A stretch of 64,000 nucleotides of DNA from CAVQBP01 sp963740945 (GCA_963740945.1 CAVUGE010000030.1:124001-188000); one strand, 5' to 3'; shown: positions 35,292 to 44,157, numbered from the stretch's first letter. A program made the numbers and translations. The notes: generated from the sequence alone by a model not told the origin.

Positions 35292-37259
35292 CTAAGGCTT
35301 AATTGTTAAAATAACCCAGAACAATGCAGCAATAATTCCGAGCATCATTACAATTGCATATACTTGAGCTACTCCGGTTTGTATTTTCCGTATCTTAGCC
35401 GATATAGTTCCGATTAAAGAAGCCGTTCCATTTACAAATCCGTCAATAATAACGGTATCAGTAAACTTCCATAAAACTTTTTCCGAACCTTTTTTTATTG
35501 GATTAACAATCGCTGCATCGTAACCTTCATCTATAAAATATTTATTGAGTAAAAGATTATACACGCCTTTAAATCTTTTAACTGTGTTGGTGGCAATTGA
35601 AATGTTTTTAATATAAATATTCCTTGCTATCAAAATACCGCTGACTGCTGCAATTATAGAAATCAGCATAAAAATTATTTCTTCAGTATGGGTATGTGTA
35701 CCGTAAATAACCATTTTTCTCTCTGCATTTTCAAAAACCGGAGCTAACCAGTTATGAAATCTGTTCCCGTTTTCACCGGAAAATAATTCCGGGATTCCGA
35801 TAAACCCCCCTATTGCAGACAATACTGCTAAAACTATCAATGGGATTGTCATTAACTTAGGAGATTCATGAGGATGCTCGCCTCGCTGATTCGAAGCGGG
35901 TTTATTACTTCTAAATCTTTCCTTCCCTTCAAAAGTCAGAAAGTATAACCTGAACATATAAAATGCTGTTAGCAAAGCAGTGAACACCCCTATAAACCAG
36001 TAAAAAAAGCTCCCGTTTGTAAATGAAAACCACAATATTTCATCTTTACTGAAGAAACCTGATAAAGGAGGTATGCCTGAAATTGCTAATGATGCGATTA
36101 AAAAAGTTAAATAAGTCTGCGGCATATATTTTTTCAATCCGCCGTAGTGTCTTATATCCTGCTCATCATGCATAGCATGTATAATTGAACCCGCTCCCAA
36201 AAATAATAATGCTTTAAAGAATGCATGGGTCATTACATGGAAAATACCGGCACTAAAAGCTCCCACACCAAGTGCTAAAAACATATAACCCAGTTGGCTT
36301 ATAGTTGAATATGCTAGTACCTTTTTTATATCATTTTGAACTAAACCTATTGTAGCGGCAAATAATGCAGTGAAAACTCCGATTACAGCGACAACGGTTA
36401 ATATAGCTGGTGCCGATGCAAATATAATTGAACACCTTGCAACCATATAAACTCCCGCTGTTACCATCGTTGCTGCATGGATTAATGCAGATACCGGAGT
36501 TGGGCCTGCCATTGCATCAGGAAGCCATACAAATAAAGGTATTTGTGCAGATTTACCCGTTGCTCCTATAAATAAAAACAGAGCAATTAAATTAAAAATT
36601 CCGGTATTTATGTTAAGTATATTGGCTTTTGAAAAAACTTCGTTGAAATTTAAGCTGCCGAATGTTAAATAGATCAGAAACATTCCCAATAGAAACCCGA
36701 AATCACCTATCCTATTAACTATAAATGCTTTCTTTGCAGCATCACCGGTAGTACCCTTTTCAAACTTTTTATCATACCAGAATCCAATAAGAAGATATGA
36801 GCAGAGTCCAACTCCTTCCCAACCTAAAAACAGAAGGACAAAATTGTCGGCAAGAATCAGGTTCATCATAGCAAAGATGAATAAATTTAAATATGCAAAA
36901 AACCTCCAGAACCCTTTATCTCCATGCATATAGCCGATAGAATATACATGGATTATAAATCCTACTCCCGTTACTATCAAAGCCATGATTAATGAAAGCT
37001 GATCTACCTGGTAGGAAAAATCAATATGAAGATTTCCTACATTGAGCCATGTAAAAAGATTTACAATTGTCTGCCTGTCATCGACCGGTAAGGATAATGT
37101 CTGGAAAAATGCTCCTAAAACTATCAGGAATGATAATCCGATAGTCCCGCTTCCGATTATACCAATTACTTTTTCATTTTTAATCCGGCTTCCCAGTAGC
37201 CCGTTGATTAAAAACCCTAAAAGTGGCAATAAAATAGTTAAATAAATAAGATGAGTCAT
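35292..37259 (-). CDS. nuoL: NADH-quinone oxidoreductase subunit L
   Basis: A 655-residue distal proton-pumping subunit with the antiporter core (residues ~60-470: VLLFLGWEGVGLCSYLLIGF, SAQIPLFVWLPDAMAGPTPV, LIHAATMVTAGVYMVAR, VLAYSTISQLGYMFLALG). The C-terminal lateral helix and last membrane helix follow (VYAIVMMLGIIAALFWVIL). A His-rich loop (RGEHPHESPKL) separates them. Normal length. 20 nt downstream of nuoK. Confidence 0.97.
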   Translation of the reverse strand: MTHLIYLTILLPLLGFLINGLLGSRIKNEKVIGIIGSGTIGLSFLIVLGAFFQTLSLPVDDRQTIVNLFTWLNVGNLHIDFSYQVDQLSLIMALIVTGVGFIIHVYSIGYMHGDKGFWRFFAYLNLFIFAMMNLILADNFVLLFLGWEGVGLCSYLLIGFWYDKKFEKGTTGDAAKKAFIVNRIGDFGFLLGMFLIYLTFGSLNFNEVFSKANILNINTGIFNLIALFLFIGATGKSAQIPLFVWLPDAMAGPTPVSALIHAATMVTAGVYMVARCSIIFASAPAILTVVAVIGVFTALFAATIGLVQNDIKKVLAYSTISQLGYMFLALGVGAFSAGIFHVMTHAFFKALLFLGAGSIIHAMHDEQDIRHYGGLKKYMPQTYLTFLIASLAISGIPPLSGFFSKDEILWFSFTNGSFFYWFIGVFTALLTAFYMFRLYFLTFEGKERFRSNKPASNQRGEHPHESPKLMTIPLIVLAVLSAIGGFIGIPELFSGENGNRFHNWLAPVFENAERKMVIYGTHTHTEEIIFMLISIIAAVSGILIARNIYIKNISIATNTVKRFKGVYNLLLNKYFIDEGYDAAIVNPIKKGSEKVLWKFTDTVIIDGFVNGTASLIGTISAKIRKIQTGVAQVYAIVMMLGIIAALFWVILTIKP

Positions 37260-37279
37260 TTTTCCTAAAAGCTATATTT

Positions 37280-37585
37280 TTACCATTTCAAAATATTAAT
37301 TTCATCAATGTTTAAAGTCAATTTATTTCTGAATAATGCAATAATTATAGCTAAGCCTACCGCTGCTTCCGCTGCTGCTACCGTCATAACAAAAAATACA
37401 AATAACTGCCCTACCGAATCTCCCAGATAAGATGAAAAAGTAATAAATGTTAAATTTGCGGAATTTAACATAAGCTCAACTGACATAAAAACAATTATTG
37501 CATTCCTCCTGGTTATAACTCCGGCTACACCAACAACAAACATGAAAGCACTCAGTATCAAATAATATTCTATCGGGATTGTCAT
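37280..37585 (-). CDS. nuoK: NADH-quinone oxidoreductase subunit K
   Basis: A 101-residue subunit with three membrane helices and the two buried carboxylates in helices 2-3: GVITRRNAIIVFMSVELMLN (Glu37 of ELMLN) and VAAAEAAVGLAIIIALFR. Intact. Its ATG comes 2 nt after the reconstructed nuoJ stop. Confidence 0.97.
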   Translation of the reverse strand: MTIPIEYYLILSAFMFVVGVAGVITRRNAIIVFMSVELMLNSANLTFITFSSYLGDSVGQLFVFFVMTVAAAEAAVGLAIIIALFRNKLTLNIDEINILKW

Positions 37586-37587
37586 AT

Positions 37588-38104
37588 TTACTCAAATTTC
37601 TTTTTTGCTAAAACCAAAGCTCCGATTGTTGCGGCAAGTAATAAATAACCTGCTGCTTCAAATGGAAGTACATAATTTGAATATAATTCAAATCCTATTG
37701 ATTCAATTGTACCTGCATGAATACTGGCTGACAGTTTGAGCATTCATACCGAAGGTCGGCTTACTGAAAAATATCATATATGCCAGCTGAAGAAATACAA
37801 GCGCAGCAACTATATATGCAAAAATCTTGACATTCTTATTAATTGCAAGTAATTTCTTTTCATGTTCAGGTTTCAACAGCATAATAACAAATAAGAAAAG
37901 AACCATTATTGCCCCTGCATATACAATAACCTGAGCCACAGCTATAAATTGTGCATTCAGTAATAAATACAATCCGGAAAGTGAGGCAAAATTCAAAATT
38001 AAAAATAAAGCACTAATAACCGGGTTCATTCTCGTTATCATCAACACAGCAGAAACCGCAGAAACCGCCGCAAAAATTATAAATAAAATGAAATCTAAAG
38101 ACAT
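37588..38104 (-). CDS. nuoJ: NADH-quinone oxidoreductase subunit J, with one frameshift near its 3' end
   Basis: From the ATG at 38104 the frame gives the NuoJ helices (FAAVSAVSAVLMITRMNPVI, AVAQVIVYAGAIMVLFLFVI) and then runs into a stop at 37703, after 133 residues. Shifting one base within about 37724-37741 continues as HAGTIESIGFELYSNYVLPF, EAAGYLLLAATIGALVLAKK and a stop at 37588. That is the expected last helix of NuoJ, making about 171 residues. Because nuoK and the rest are intact, a sequencing error is more likely than loss of an essential membrane-arm subunit. Confidence 0.88.
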
Positions 38105-38107
38105 CTT

Positions 38108-38145
38108 TCTATCAAGTTCAAGTGTAAATTCAAGTTCAAGAAAAT
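38108..38145. repeat. Hexamer-type repeat, left side of four-helix-bundle gene
   Basis: CAAGTTCAAGTGTAAATTCA followed by AGTTCAAG: degenerate AAGTTC/AAGTGT hexamers. It is the inverted counterpart of the array at 38554-38597. Confidence 0.6.
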
Positions 38146-38149
38146 CATT

Positions 38150-38548
38150 TTAATTATTCTCAATTTCTGAATTATAATCAATATTATTTTCATAAACCCT
38201 ATTAGAATTACTTTTTATCAAACCAATTAACATTGAAACAATTTCATACAAAAGTTTTTTACCTTCAGAATGTTCCACATCAGATATTTTTTCCTTTTTA
38301 AGAAGTATATCTAAAGCTGCCGCACATTCAAGTGCAGAACCCCTTGAAATATCAAAAAATTTACATTTATCTTTAGGAGTATATTTTCCTGTTCCTTCAG
38401 CAAGATTTAATGATATGGAAGTTGATGCTTCATCAAGATGTTCAATAACACTTATTCTATATTTAAATCTCTGAAGAATAGGTTCGATTACCTCAATAAA
38501 TTTCAAAGACTTTTGATAGACATTTAATTTTTCATGATCGAAATACAT
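38150..38548 (-). CDS. Four-helix-bundle protein (S23/23S-IVS family)
   Basis: The 132-residue protein has the family pattern LNVYQKSLKFIEVIEPILQR, SISLNLAEGTGKYTPKDK and FFDISRGSALECAAALDIL. These proteins are known from intervening sequences in 23S rRNA genes and as relatives of diversity-generating-retroelement Avd proteins, but most stand alone with unknown function. Here it sits between asnS and nuoJ, flanked on both sides by inverted hexamer arrays, which suggests an inserted cassette. Confidence 0.88.
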   Translation of the reverse strand: MYFDHEKLNVYQKSLKFIEVIEPILQRFKYRISVIEHLDEASTSISLNLAEGTGKYTPKDKCKFFDISRGSALECAAALDILLKKEKISDVEHSEGKKLLYEIVSMLIGLIKSNSNRVYENNIDYNSEIENN

Positions 38549-38553
38549 TTATG

Positions 38554-38597
38554 TCCTTGCACTTACTCTTACTCTTGCTCTTGCTCTTGAACTTGCT
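38554..38597. repeat. Hexamer-type repeat, right side of four-helix-bundle gene
   Basis: About seven tandem degenerate hexamers of the CTTGCT/CTTACT/CTTGAA type (CTTGCACTTACTCTTACTCT then TGCTCTTGCTCTTGAACTTG). This is the reverse-complement register of the AAGTTC array on the other side of the gene. Confidence 0.75.
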
Positions 38598-38601
38598 CTT
38601 A

Positions 38602-39897
38602 TCAAGGAGTATTCCTGTAAATCATTCTCGGAAACGGTATCGTCTCCCTAACATGATCCAGCCCGCAAATCCATCCAACAGTTCTTTCCAGACCGAGACC
38701 GAAACCTGAATGAGGAACAGAACCATACCTTCTCAAATCAAGATACCATTCAAAGGCCTCCTGCGGGAGATTATGCTCTTTAATTCTCTCTAACAAAGCA
38801 TCTAAGTTATCCTCTCTCTGGCTGCCTCCGATTATTTCCCCGTAACCTTCAGGCGCAAGCACATCAACAGCAAGAGCAAGTTTTTCATTCTCCGGATCTC
38901 TTTTCATATAAAAAGCTTTAACTGCAGAAGGATACCTATGAACCATTACCGGTCTGTCAAAGTTTTCCGATATTACCGTTTCATCTGTACCGCCGAAATC
39001 ATTCCCGTATTCAAAACTAACATCTGCTTTTTTAAGAATTTCTACTGCTTCATCATAAGAAATTCTCGGCAGAGGTCTTTTCACATTTTGCAGTTTGGTA
39101 GTATCTCTTTCCAGCACTTTTAATTCTTCTTCTTTCTCTTTAAGTAAGGTCTGTACAACATATTCTAAAAATTCTTCTGCCAGATCCATGTCATCATTCA
39201 AATCTGCAAATGCTACTTCCGGTTCAACCATCCAGAACTCTGTCAAATGCCTTCTTGTTTTCGATTTCTCTGCCCGGAAAGTAGGACCGAAGGTATAGAC
39301 TGAACCTAAAGCTAATGCACCGGCTTCAGCATAAAGCTGGCCTGATTGTGTTAAGTATGCTTTTCCCAGATCAAAGTACTCTGTCTCAAACAACGTGGAA
39401 GTTCCTTCAACAGCATTCGGAGTTAGAATCGGAGGATCCATCAGTGTGAATCCTTTCCCGTCAAAGAAATCTCTGATAGCTTTTACAATCCTGTGACGGA
39501 TTTTCAAAATAGCTACCTGTTTGCTTGATCTTAACCATAGATGCCTATGATCCATTAAGAATTCAATTCCATGATCCTTAGGAGTAATCGGGTAATCGTG
39601 TGCTTCGGATATGATCTTCAAATCAGTAGCATCTAATTCAAAACCACCCGGTGCTCTCGGCTCTGCTTTAACTTTTCCGGTAACTTCAATTGAAGATTCC
39701 TGTCCTATCCTATCGGCTGTTTCAAAGACTTCATCGGTAACATTCCCTTTAAAATAGACACATTGGAGATACCCGGTGCCGTCTCTTAAAATTAGAAATT
39801 TTATCTTACCGCTTGACCTTTTGTTGAATAGCCACCCCTTTAATGTAATTTCCCTGCCTACATATTCAGATAGACCGCTTATTAAGATTCTCTGCAT
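38602..39897 (-). CDS. asnS: Asparaginyl-tRNA synthetase
   Basis: The 431-residue class IIb synthetase has an OB-fold anticodon-binding domain (residues 1-105, GREITLKGWLFNKRSSGKIK), class II motif 1 near FTLMDPPILT, motif 2 (TFGPTFRAEKSKTRRHLTEF, with the FRAE..RRHL signature) and motif 3 (HSGFGLGLERTVGWICGLDH). AsnRS rather than AspRS is indicated by overall length without the AspRS insertion. ATG at 39897. Confidence 0.95.
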   Translation of the reverse strand: MQRILISGLSEYVGREITLKGWLFNKRSSGKIKFLILRDGTGYLQCVYFKGNVTDEVFETADRIGQESSIEVTGKVKAEPRAPGGFELDATDLKIISEAHDYPITPKDHGIEFLMDHRHLWLRSSKQVAILKIRHRIVKAIRDFFDGKGFTLMDPPILTPNAVEGTSTLFETEYFDLGKAYLTQSGQLYAEAGALALGSVYTFGPTFRAEKSKTRRHLTEFWMVEPEVAFADLNDDMDLAEEFLEYVVQTLLKEKEEELKVLERDTTKLQNVKRPLPRISYDEAVEILKKADVSFEYGNDFGGTDETVISENFDRPVMVHRYPSAVKAFYMKRDPENEKLALAVDVLAPEGYGEIIGGSQREDNLDALLERIKEHNLPQEAFEWYLDLRRYGSVPHSGFGLGLERTVGWICGLDHVRETIPFPRMIYRNTP

Positions 39898-40137
39898 TAA
39901 TCGTCTTGTTATCTTTCAAAAAATTTAATCATCAAATATATATACAGGTCTATATAAAAGCAAAAAAAAGCAAGTAATTTTGAATTTGTCTCCCCGAAAC
40001 TCATTGCTGTCTTTTAACTCAATCTATTGCGTTCACTTTTACTAAACTGAATTGCCGTCAACTTTAGCTGCCGGAAAAATAAAAACACAAAACTTAGAGG
40101 CTTTAGCCGCATAAATTTATCTATAAAATAAAAATAT
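39898..40137. other. Intergenic spacer upstream of asnS
   Basis: AT-rich with no frame of note; should contain the asnS promoter, not identified. It runs into an AAAGATGACATCTTT element at 40138. Confidence 0.4.
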
Positions 40138-40235
40138 AAAGATGACATCTTTAAAAAGAAAAATTCATTCTCGATTTTTTATTAAATTGTAAGTTAAGAT
40201 ATTACTTATTATTAAAAAGTAAAGATGTCATCTTT
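40138..40235 (+). repeat. AAAGATGACATCTTT element, copy 3
   Basis: 98 bp, ends AAAGATGACATCTTT (40138-40152) and AAAGATGTCATCTTT (40221-40235). Interior main type with ATTAAATTGTAAGTTAAGAT. Right flank CAAATACCG. Located between asnS and the PAP2 gene. Confidence 0.93.
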
Positions 40236-40282
40236 CAAATACCGATCCTTGCGAAATTTAAGTAACTTAACTATGTGCAAAA

Positions 40283-40318
40283 CTGTCATTCTGAACCAAG
40301 TGAAGAATCTTTTCTAAC
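40283..40318. repeat. Dispersed GTCATTCTGAAC repeat
   Basis: TGTCATTCTGAACCAAGTGA followed by AGAATCTTTT, a short repeat that recurs near 27430 and 51243 in this window and is familiar from other genomes of this group. Confidence 0.5.
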
Positions 40319-40366
40319 AGCCATCTAACAGCCGTTAAACCCATCCTAACTCCACTATAAACCTGC

Positions 40367-41197
40367 TCAAAAAGAATAGACTAGACTTAACCCCATTGAA
40401 TGAACTCCCGCTGCCGGCAAAATAATTAATGAACTCTCATCTTTACTTTCTTGACATTCATTGTATTTTACTATCGCATTCCCGATTACCGTACTGATTG
40501 CCGCTCCTAAAAATGTATCCGAAAACCAATGATTGTCTGTATAAATCCGCTGATACATTGTTAATCCGGCTAAGCTGTATAATGCGATTGACGCATAAGT
40601 ATTTTTAATCCTTGCAGCCAGTACTGAAGATATTGCAAAAGCAACCGCCGCATGACCTGAAGGTAAAGAAATAAAATCATTATTTAGACTAAAGTTGAAA
40701 AGGTCATAAGGTCCTTTACCTGTATAAGGTCTCGCTCTTCCTAGTCCTACCTTAAGGACTGTTGTAATAATCCCGGTATAAGCCAACGTTTCTAAAAACA
40801 TTCTCCCCGTTTCAGATATCTCATTATTATTGATTATTTTCCCTGTAAAATATGTCGCTCCCGATAATATTATCATGTAGGATGCAGTTCCATAATATCC
40901 CCCAATTTTAACAAGATCGTCCATAGTTTTATTATGATTCTTTGCTGCCGTCTCCCTGATACTTTTATCAAACAAAAAAGAGCCGGCAGTAATTCCTGCA
41001 ATTCCCCCTAAACAAATCCAGTCTTTTGTTGTGAAATCAGCAGGTGCTTTAAATAATCTTATGCCGTCTTTTATACCAGAATTAATATCCTGGATTACTG
41101 AAGTATGAACTGTATCGTTACAATTATCCTGTCCGAAGATTTTGATATTATAAAAAAAGATTAAAATAATAAGGCTGAAAATAAGTCGTTTTGTCAA
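40367..41197 (-). CDS. PAP2-family membrane phosphatase
   Basis: The 276-residue protein has a signal/first helix (residues 5-22) and the three phosphatidic acid phosphatase motifs: KVGLGRARP (KX6RP), PSGHAAVAF, and RIYTDNHWFSD (RX5HX3D). These enzymes dephosphorylate lipids such as undecaprenyl or phosphatidylglycerol phosphates on the periplasmic side. Substrate unknown. The gene has repeat elements on both sides (40138-40235 and 41248-41345). Confidence 0.9.
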   Translation of the reverse strand: MTKRLIFSLIILIFFYNIKIFGQDNCNDTVHTSVIQDINSGIKDGIRLFKAPADFTTKDWICLGGIAGITAGSFLFDKSIRETAAKNHNKTMDDLVKIGGYYGTASYMIILSGATYFTGKIINNNEISETGRMFLETLAYTGIITTVLKVGLGRARPYTGKGPYDLFNFSLNNDFISLPSGHAAVAFAISSVLAARIKNTYASIALYSLAGLTMYQRIYTDNHWFSDTFLGAAISTVIGNAIVKYNECQESKDESSLIILPAAGVHSMGLSLVYSF

Positions 41198-41247
41198 GTT
41201 GTTATTTAAAATGATGATAATAATTAGTTAGTGAAGTTACACAGATG

Positions 41248-41345
41248 TAAAGATGACATCTTTAAAAGGAAAAATCATTTTCAACTTTTATTAAAATGTA
41301 AATGCAGATAAAACCTAATTTTTAAAAATTAAAGATGCCATCTTT
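41248..41345 (+). repeat. AAAGATGACATCTTT element, copy 4
   Basis: 98 bp, ends AAAGATGACATCTTT (41248-41262) and AAAGATGCCATCTTT (41331-41345, one mismatch). Interior ATTAAAATGTAAATGCAGAT is close to consensus. Right flank CAAATACC. Between two minus-strand genes. Confidence 0.92.
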
Positions 41346-41376
41346 CAAATACCATCTTTTGTGTAAATTCTGTTAG

Positions 41377-42006
41377 TTAATTATGACATGAACAATTTAA
41401 TTCATTATCCTTTGCTTTTTCTAACGACTCCTTCCCTTCCCTAAACGAATAGTATGCAATCCCTAATGAACCAAGTATATCAAAATATCCTATTGCTGTA
41501 AATTTATATAATAAACTTGAAACCAAAAGAATTATCGATAAATTAAAACATGTTTTCGTACACTGAGCATCTTCTATAATTGCATCGGAATTCAGTTCTT
41601 TACCTACTTTCAATTTTGATTTCATTAAAAAATACATAGCTAATATAGAAATAATAGAGATCAAAATTCCAGGCAATGCAGTAACCGGTTTAGTATTGTT
41701 AACAATATTAATAATTGACCCGGTTACTAAACCAGCCGTTAATATATAGAAACCGATCCCGGTTATTCTCAAAGCAGTACTTTCAAATTCATCTCTATTC
41801 TCATGAGAAGAATTTTTAATTCTAATGATCATGTGAAATATTCCAATTCCGGAAATTACTTCGACAAAACTATCTACACCAAACCCGAATAATGCAAGTG
41901 TTTGATCATTCAACCCGAAAAAGATAGATACAACCCCTTCTGCAATATTATAAACAATGGTTATGATGCTTAGGATTAAAGCACTATTAATTAGCTTCTT
42001 ATTCAT
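41377..42006 (-). CDS. CDF-like cation transporter membrane protein
   Basis: A 209-residue protein with six hydrophobic segments. The first resembles a cation diffusion facilitator start (SIITIVYNIAEGVVSIFFGL, then LALFGFGVDSFVEVISG with D and E in the metal-site-like helix), and AIIEDAQCTKTC repeats a D..C pattern. No C-terminal cytoplasmic domain, but a Cys/His tail NCSCHN. A metal exporter or relative is likely; the ion is unknown. Confidence 0.75.
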   Translation of the reverse strand: MNKKLINSALILSIITIVYNIAEGVVSIFFGLNDQTLALFGFGVDSFVEVISGIGIFHMIIRIKNSSHENRDEFESTALRITGIGFYILTAGLVTGSIINIVNNTKPVTALPGILISIISILAMYFLMKSKLKVGKELNSDAIIEDAQCTKTCFNLSIILLVSSLLYKFTAIGYFDILGSLGIAYYSFREGKESLEKAKDNELNCSCHN

Positions 42007-42037
42007 TTAAATATTTTAATTGCCGTTTTAACGGATA

Positions 42038-42131
42038 TAAAATCACATCTTTATAACAAAGATAAACATTAAACTTTGAAAGAAATATCTAGTACTTAGA
42101 AAATTTTTATAAAAAAAGTTATATCTGTCCA
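42038..42131 (+). repeat. AAAGATGACATCTTT element, decayed copy
   Basis: TAAAATCACATCTTT (42038-42052) and the weak right end AAAGTTATATCTGTCC near 42116-42131 resemble the element ends. The interior (TTTGAAAGAAATATCTAGTA with AAAATTTTTATAAA) matches copy 1 at 3985-4080. It is an eroded member of the variant type. Confidence 0.65.
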
Positions 42132-42375
42132 AAATAAAATCAACTCCCGCTCTGCTTTTTATCAATTTTTGAACGCCGAAGGTATGTTATTATTATAGAT
42201 AATATAAAATAGCAGTAATATTCTAACCCCGTAGGGTGAAATAAATCTATGGTTACTCAATATAAACATAAATGGATATGATTTATTACCCTTTCATTGG
42301 TGATATTAAACATTGAATAATTAAATTTTAATTCGTAATAATCAGTATAGTTACTATAATTTATGGAAGGTCTAA
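42132..42375. other. Intergenic region with two small hairpin repeats
   Basis: Contains AACGCCGAAGGTATGTTATT followed by ATTATAG at about 42171-42197, and AACCCCGTAGGGTGAAATAA near 42226. Both fit the hairpin plus (G/T)(A/T)TATTATT pattern of the 9420-10560 array. AAGGTC before the ATG at 42376 may act as a weak ribosome site. Confidence 0.45.
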
Positions 42376-42756
42376 ATGAAAAAAGAAAATGATATCCTAA
42401 TTGCCGAAGATGATTTTGTAATCGCGCTTGATATAAGGAAATATCTAGAAAATCTGGGTTACAATATTTCTAATGTTGTTTCAAGGGGCGAGGAATTATT
42501 GACTAAAGCAAGTGAAGAAAGACCCGGCTTGATCATAAGCGATATAAACTTAAAAGGTGAGCTGGATGGCATTGAAGCTATTGCCCGTTTATCGGAAAAA
42601 ATATCAATTCCCTATATCTTTGTTACAGCATATGACGATTATGAGAGGATTATCGAAATTTATAATCTGGAACCATTAGCCTTTATTAAAAAACCAATTA
42701 ACTATATAGAATTATCCGACTGCCTTTATAAGTCTGATATTGGTAATCGCAGCTAA
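42376..42756 (+). CDS. Stand-alone response regulator receiver domain
   Basis: A 126-residue CheY-like protein comprising only a REC domain: acidic pocket Glu11-Asp12-Asp13, phospho-acceptor Asp56 (IISDINLKGELDG), Thr84 (FVTAYDD) and the conserved Lys in FIKKP (105-106). It lacks an output domain, so it signals by protein contact. No histidine kinase is adjacent. It converges on the unknown gene at 42769-43485. Confidence 0.93.
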   Translation: MKKENDILIAEDDFVIALDIRKYLENLGYNISNVVSRGEELLTKASEERPGLIISDINLKGELDGIEAIARLSEKISIPYIFVTAYDDYERIIEIYNLEPLAFIKKPINYIELSDCLYKSDIGNRS

Positions 42757-42768
42757 TTCTTAGAAATA

Positions 42769-43485
42769 TTAAGCTGATGCTACCATTGTCATTAATTTTC
42801 TTTTGGCAACCGGAAAAATTGTTTCGTCAAAAGGAAAATCAAGATCAGTATCGCACATAAAAGTTGCGGGATTCGGTAAATCTGTATACTGCTTTATCAA
42901 ATCAAGCTTTATCGATTCGGGTGATTTTTCCACAAATTTTTTTTCTATTTCTTGAATCAGCTTGGTTTTCAAAGACCTGTATTTTTCACTTTCGGAAGAA
43001 AATATTGTAGACTCAAACCTGTGCACCTGTATTTTCGAATCCTTGTTGCTGGGCACTAAAAAATAACCCTCGTTCTTATTTAGTGGTACAAGCCCTACAT
43101 TCTCTATTTCGATATTATTTTCTACAAAATCGTATAGGATTATTGCTTCTTCTATTTCATTTTTAATTAATGGATAAGCCCAATTAATTAATTCAAATAA
43201 AAATTCAACATCAGGCTCAAACTTTCCAATCGTTTCAAAGTTAACTTTCTGGTTTTTTAGATCGAATTCTTTTATATGCTTGGGGAAAGCCTCTTTCAGC
43301 TTCGATTTATTTTCAATGATATTTTCCAGTATTGAAGCTAAGTGAATTAATTCTGCAAGAGTTGGATAAACCTTCTTTTTAGTTAACTCGGAATGATATT
43401 CTTTGATACCTCCCAATACTCTATATTGATTCATCTCTAAATCTCTGTCCGCCGATAAAAACGTCTCTAACTTCAAGCCTTCCAT
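42769..43485 (-). CDS. Unknown 238-residue protein
   Basis: A soluble, acidic, largely helical protein (EFLFELINWAYPLIKNEIEE, then FVENNIEIENVGLVPLNKNE) with no signal peptide, membrane segment or motif I recognise. The ATG at 43485 is preceded by AAAGGTAATGAT, giving a weak ribosome site. Its 3' end faces the receiver-domain gene 12 nt away. Confidence 0.7.
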   Translation of the reverse strand: MEGLKLETFLSADRDLEMNQYRVLGGIKEYHSELTKKKVYPTLAELIHLASILENIIENKSKLKEAFPKHIKEFDLKNQKVNFETIGKFEPDVEFLFELINWAYPLIKNEIEEAIILYDFVENNIEIENVGLVPLNKNEGYFLVPSNKDSKIQVHRFESTIFSSESEKYRSLKTKLIQEIEKKFVEKSPESIKLDLIKQYTDLPNPATFMCDTDLDFPFDETIFPVAKRKLMTMVASA

Positions 43486-43757
43486 ATCATTACCTTTCTT
43501 TTATTTTTAGAACACAATTTTTATGCCACAATAAAATTACATGACAAACGTCTTTGAACAGGTTCAAATAAACGAAAATGAGTAATAATAATTCAGTTAA
43601 CCGCTTAAGAATTCTACTTTTATGTAAATTACATAAATCGATCGAAAAAGTACATGTTAATTATTAAAAACAGAAGTGTATGTATTTTTAATCATGTAAT
43701 AATTTCCGCTTCAGCCAAATGCATTGAATATAATAGGTAAGTAAAGTTACACAAAGT
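43486..43757. other. Intergenic region between divergent genes, left part
   Basis: AT-rich, no frame of note. It should hold the promoter of the 42769-43485 gene; none can be pointed to. Confidence 0.35.
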
Positions 43758-43850
43758 AAGATGACATCTTTAAAAAGAAAATCATTTCATTATTTAACTA
43801 AAATGTAATTATAGCTAATACCTTTTAAAAAGAATAAAGATGTCATCTTT
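43758..43850 (+). repeat. AAAGATGACATCTTT element, copy 5
   Basis: 93 bp, ends AAGATGACATCTTT (43758-43771, first A lost) and AAAGATGTCATCTTT (43836-43850). Main-type interior (ACTAAAATGTAATTATAGCT). Right flank CAAATATCC. It lies between divergently transcribed genes. Confidence 0.9.
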
Positions 43851-43887
43851 CAAATATCCATTCTTGTATTACCATCCAATATTCCAA

Positions 43888-43991
43888 ATTTCCATTATTC
43901 CTCCCCCCGAAAGTCCATTAATGACCACTAAATAGACTATTTAATGACTACAATAGACCATTGACCCGACTACCCGACTATTGAATGACAA
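43888..43991. repeat. Degenerate short tandem repeats
   Basis: Loose tandem words of about 17-20 bp such as AGTCCATTAATGACCACTAA, ATAGACTATTTAATGACTAC and ATAGACCATTGACCCGACTA. No structure beyond the repetition. Confidence 0.45.
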
Positions 43992-44157
43992 TCTGCTCTG
44001 CCGATCTTTTTCATACAATATTCCAAAACTCCACTACTACATTACTTCTATGTTATCGTTTGCTTAACTTCTATGATTAATGTAATTTTAATCACGTAAT
44101 TATCCTTCGTTAATAAATTTATATCTATTTCCAATTAATAATAGAGGAGCCAAAATC

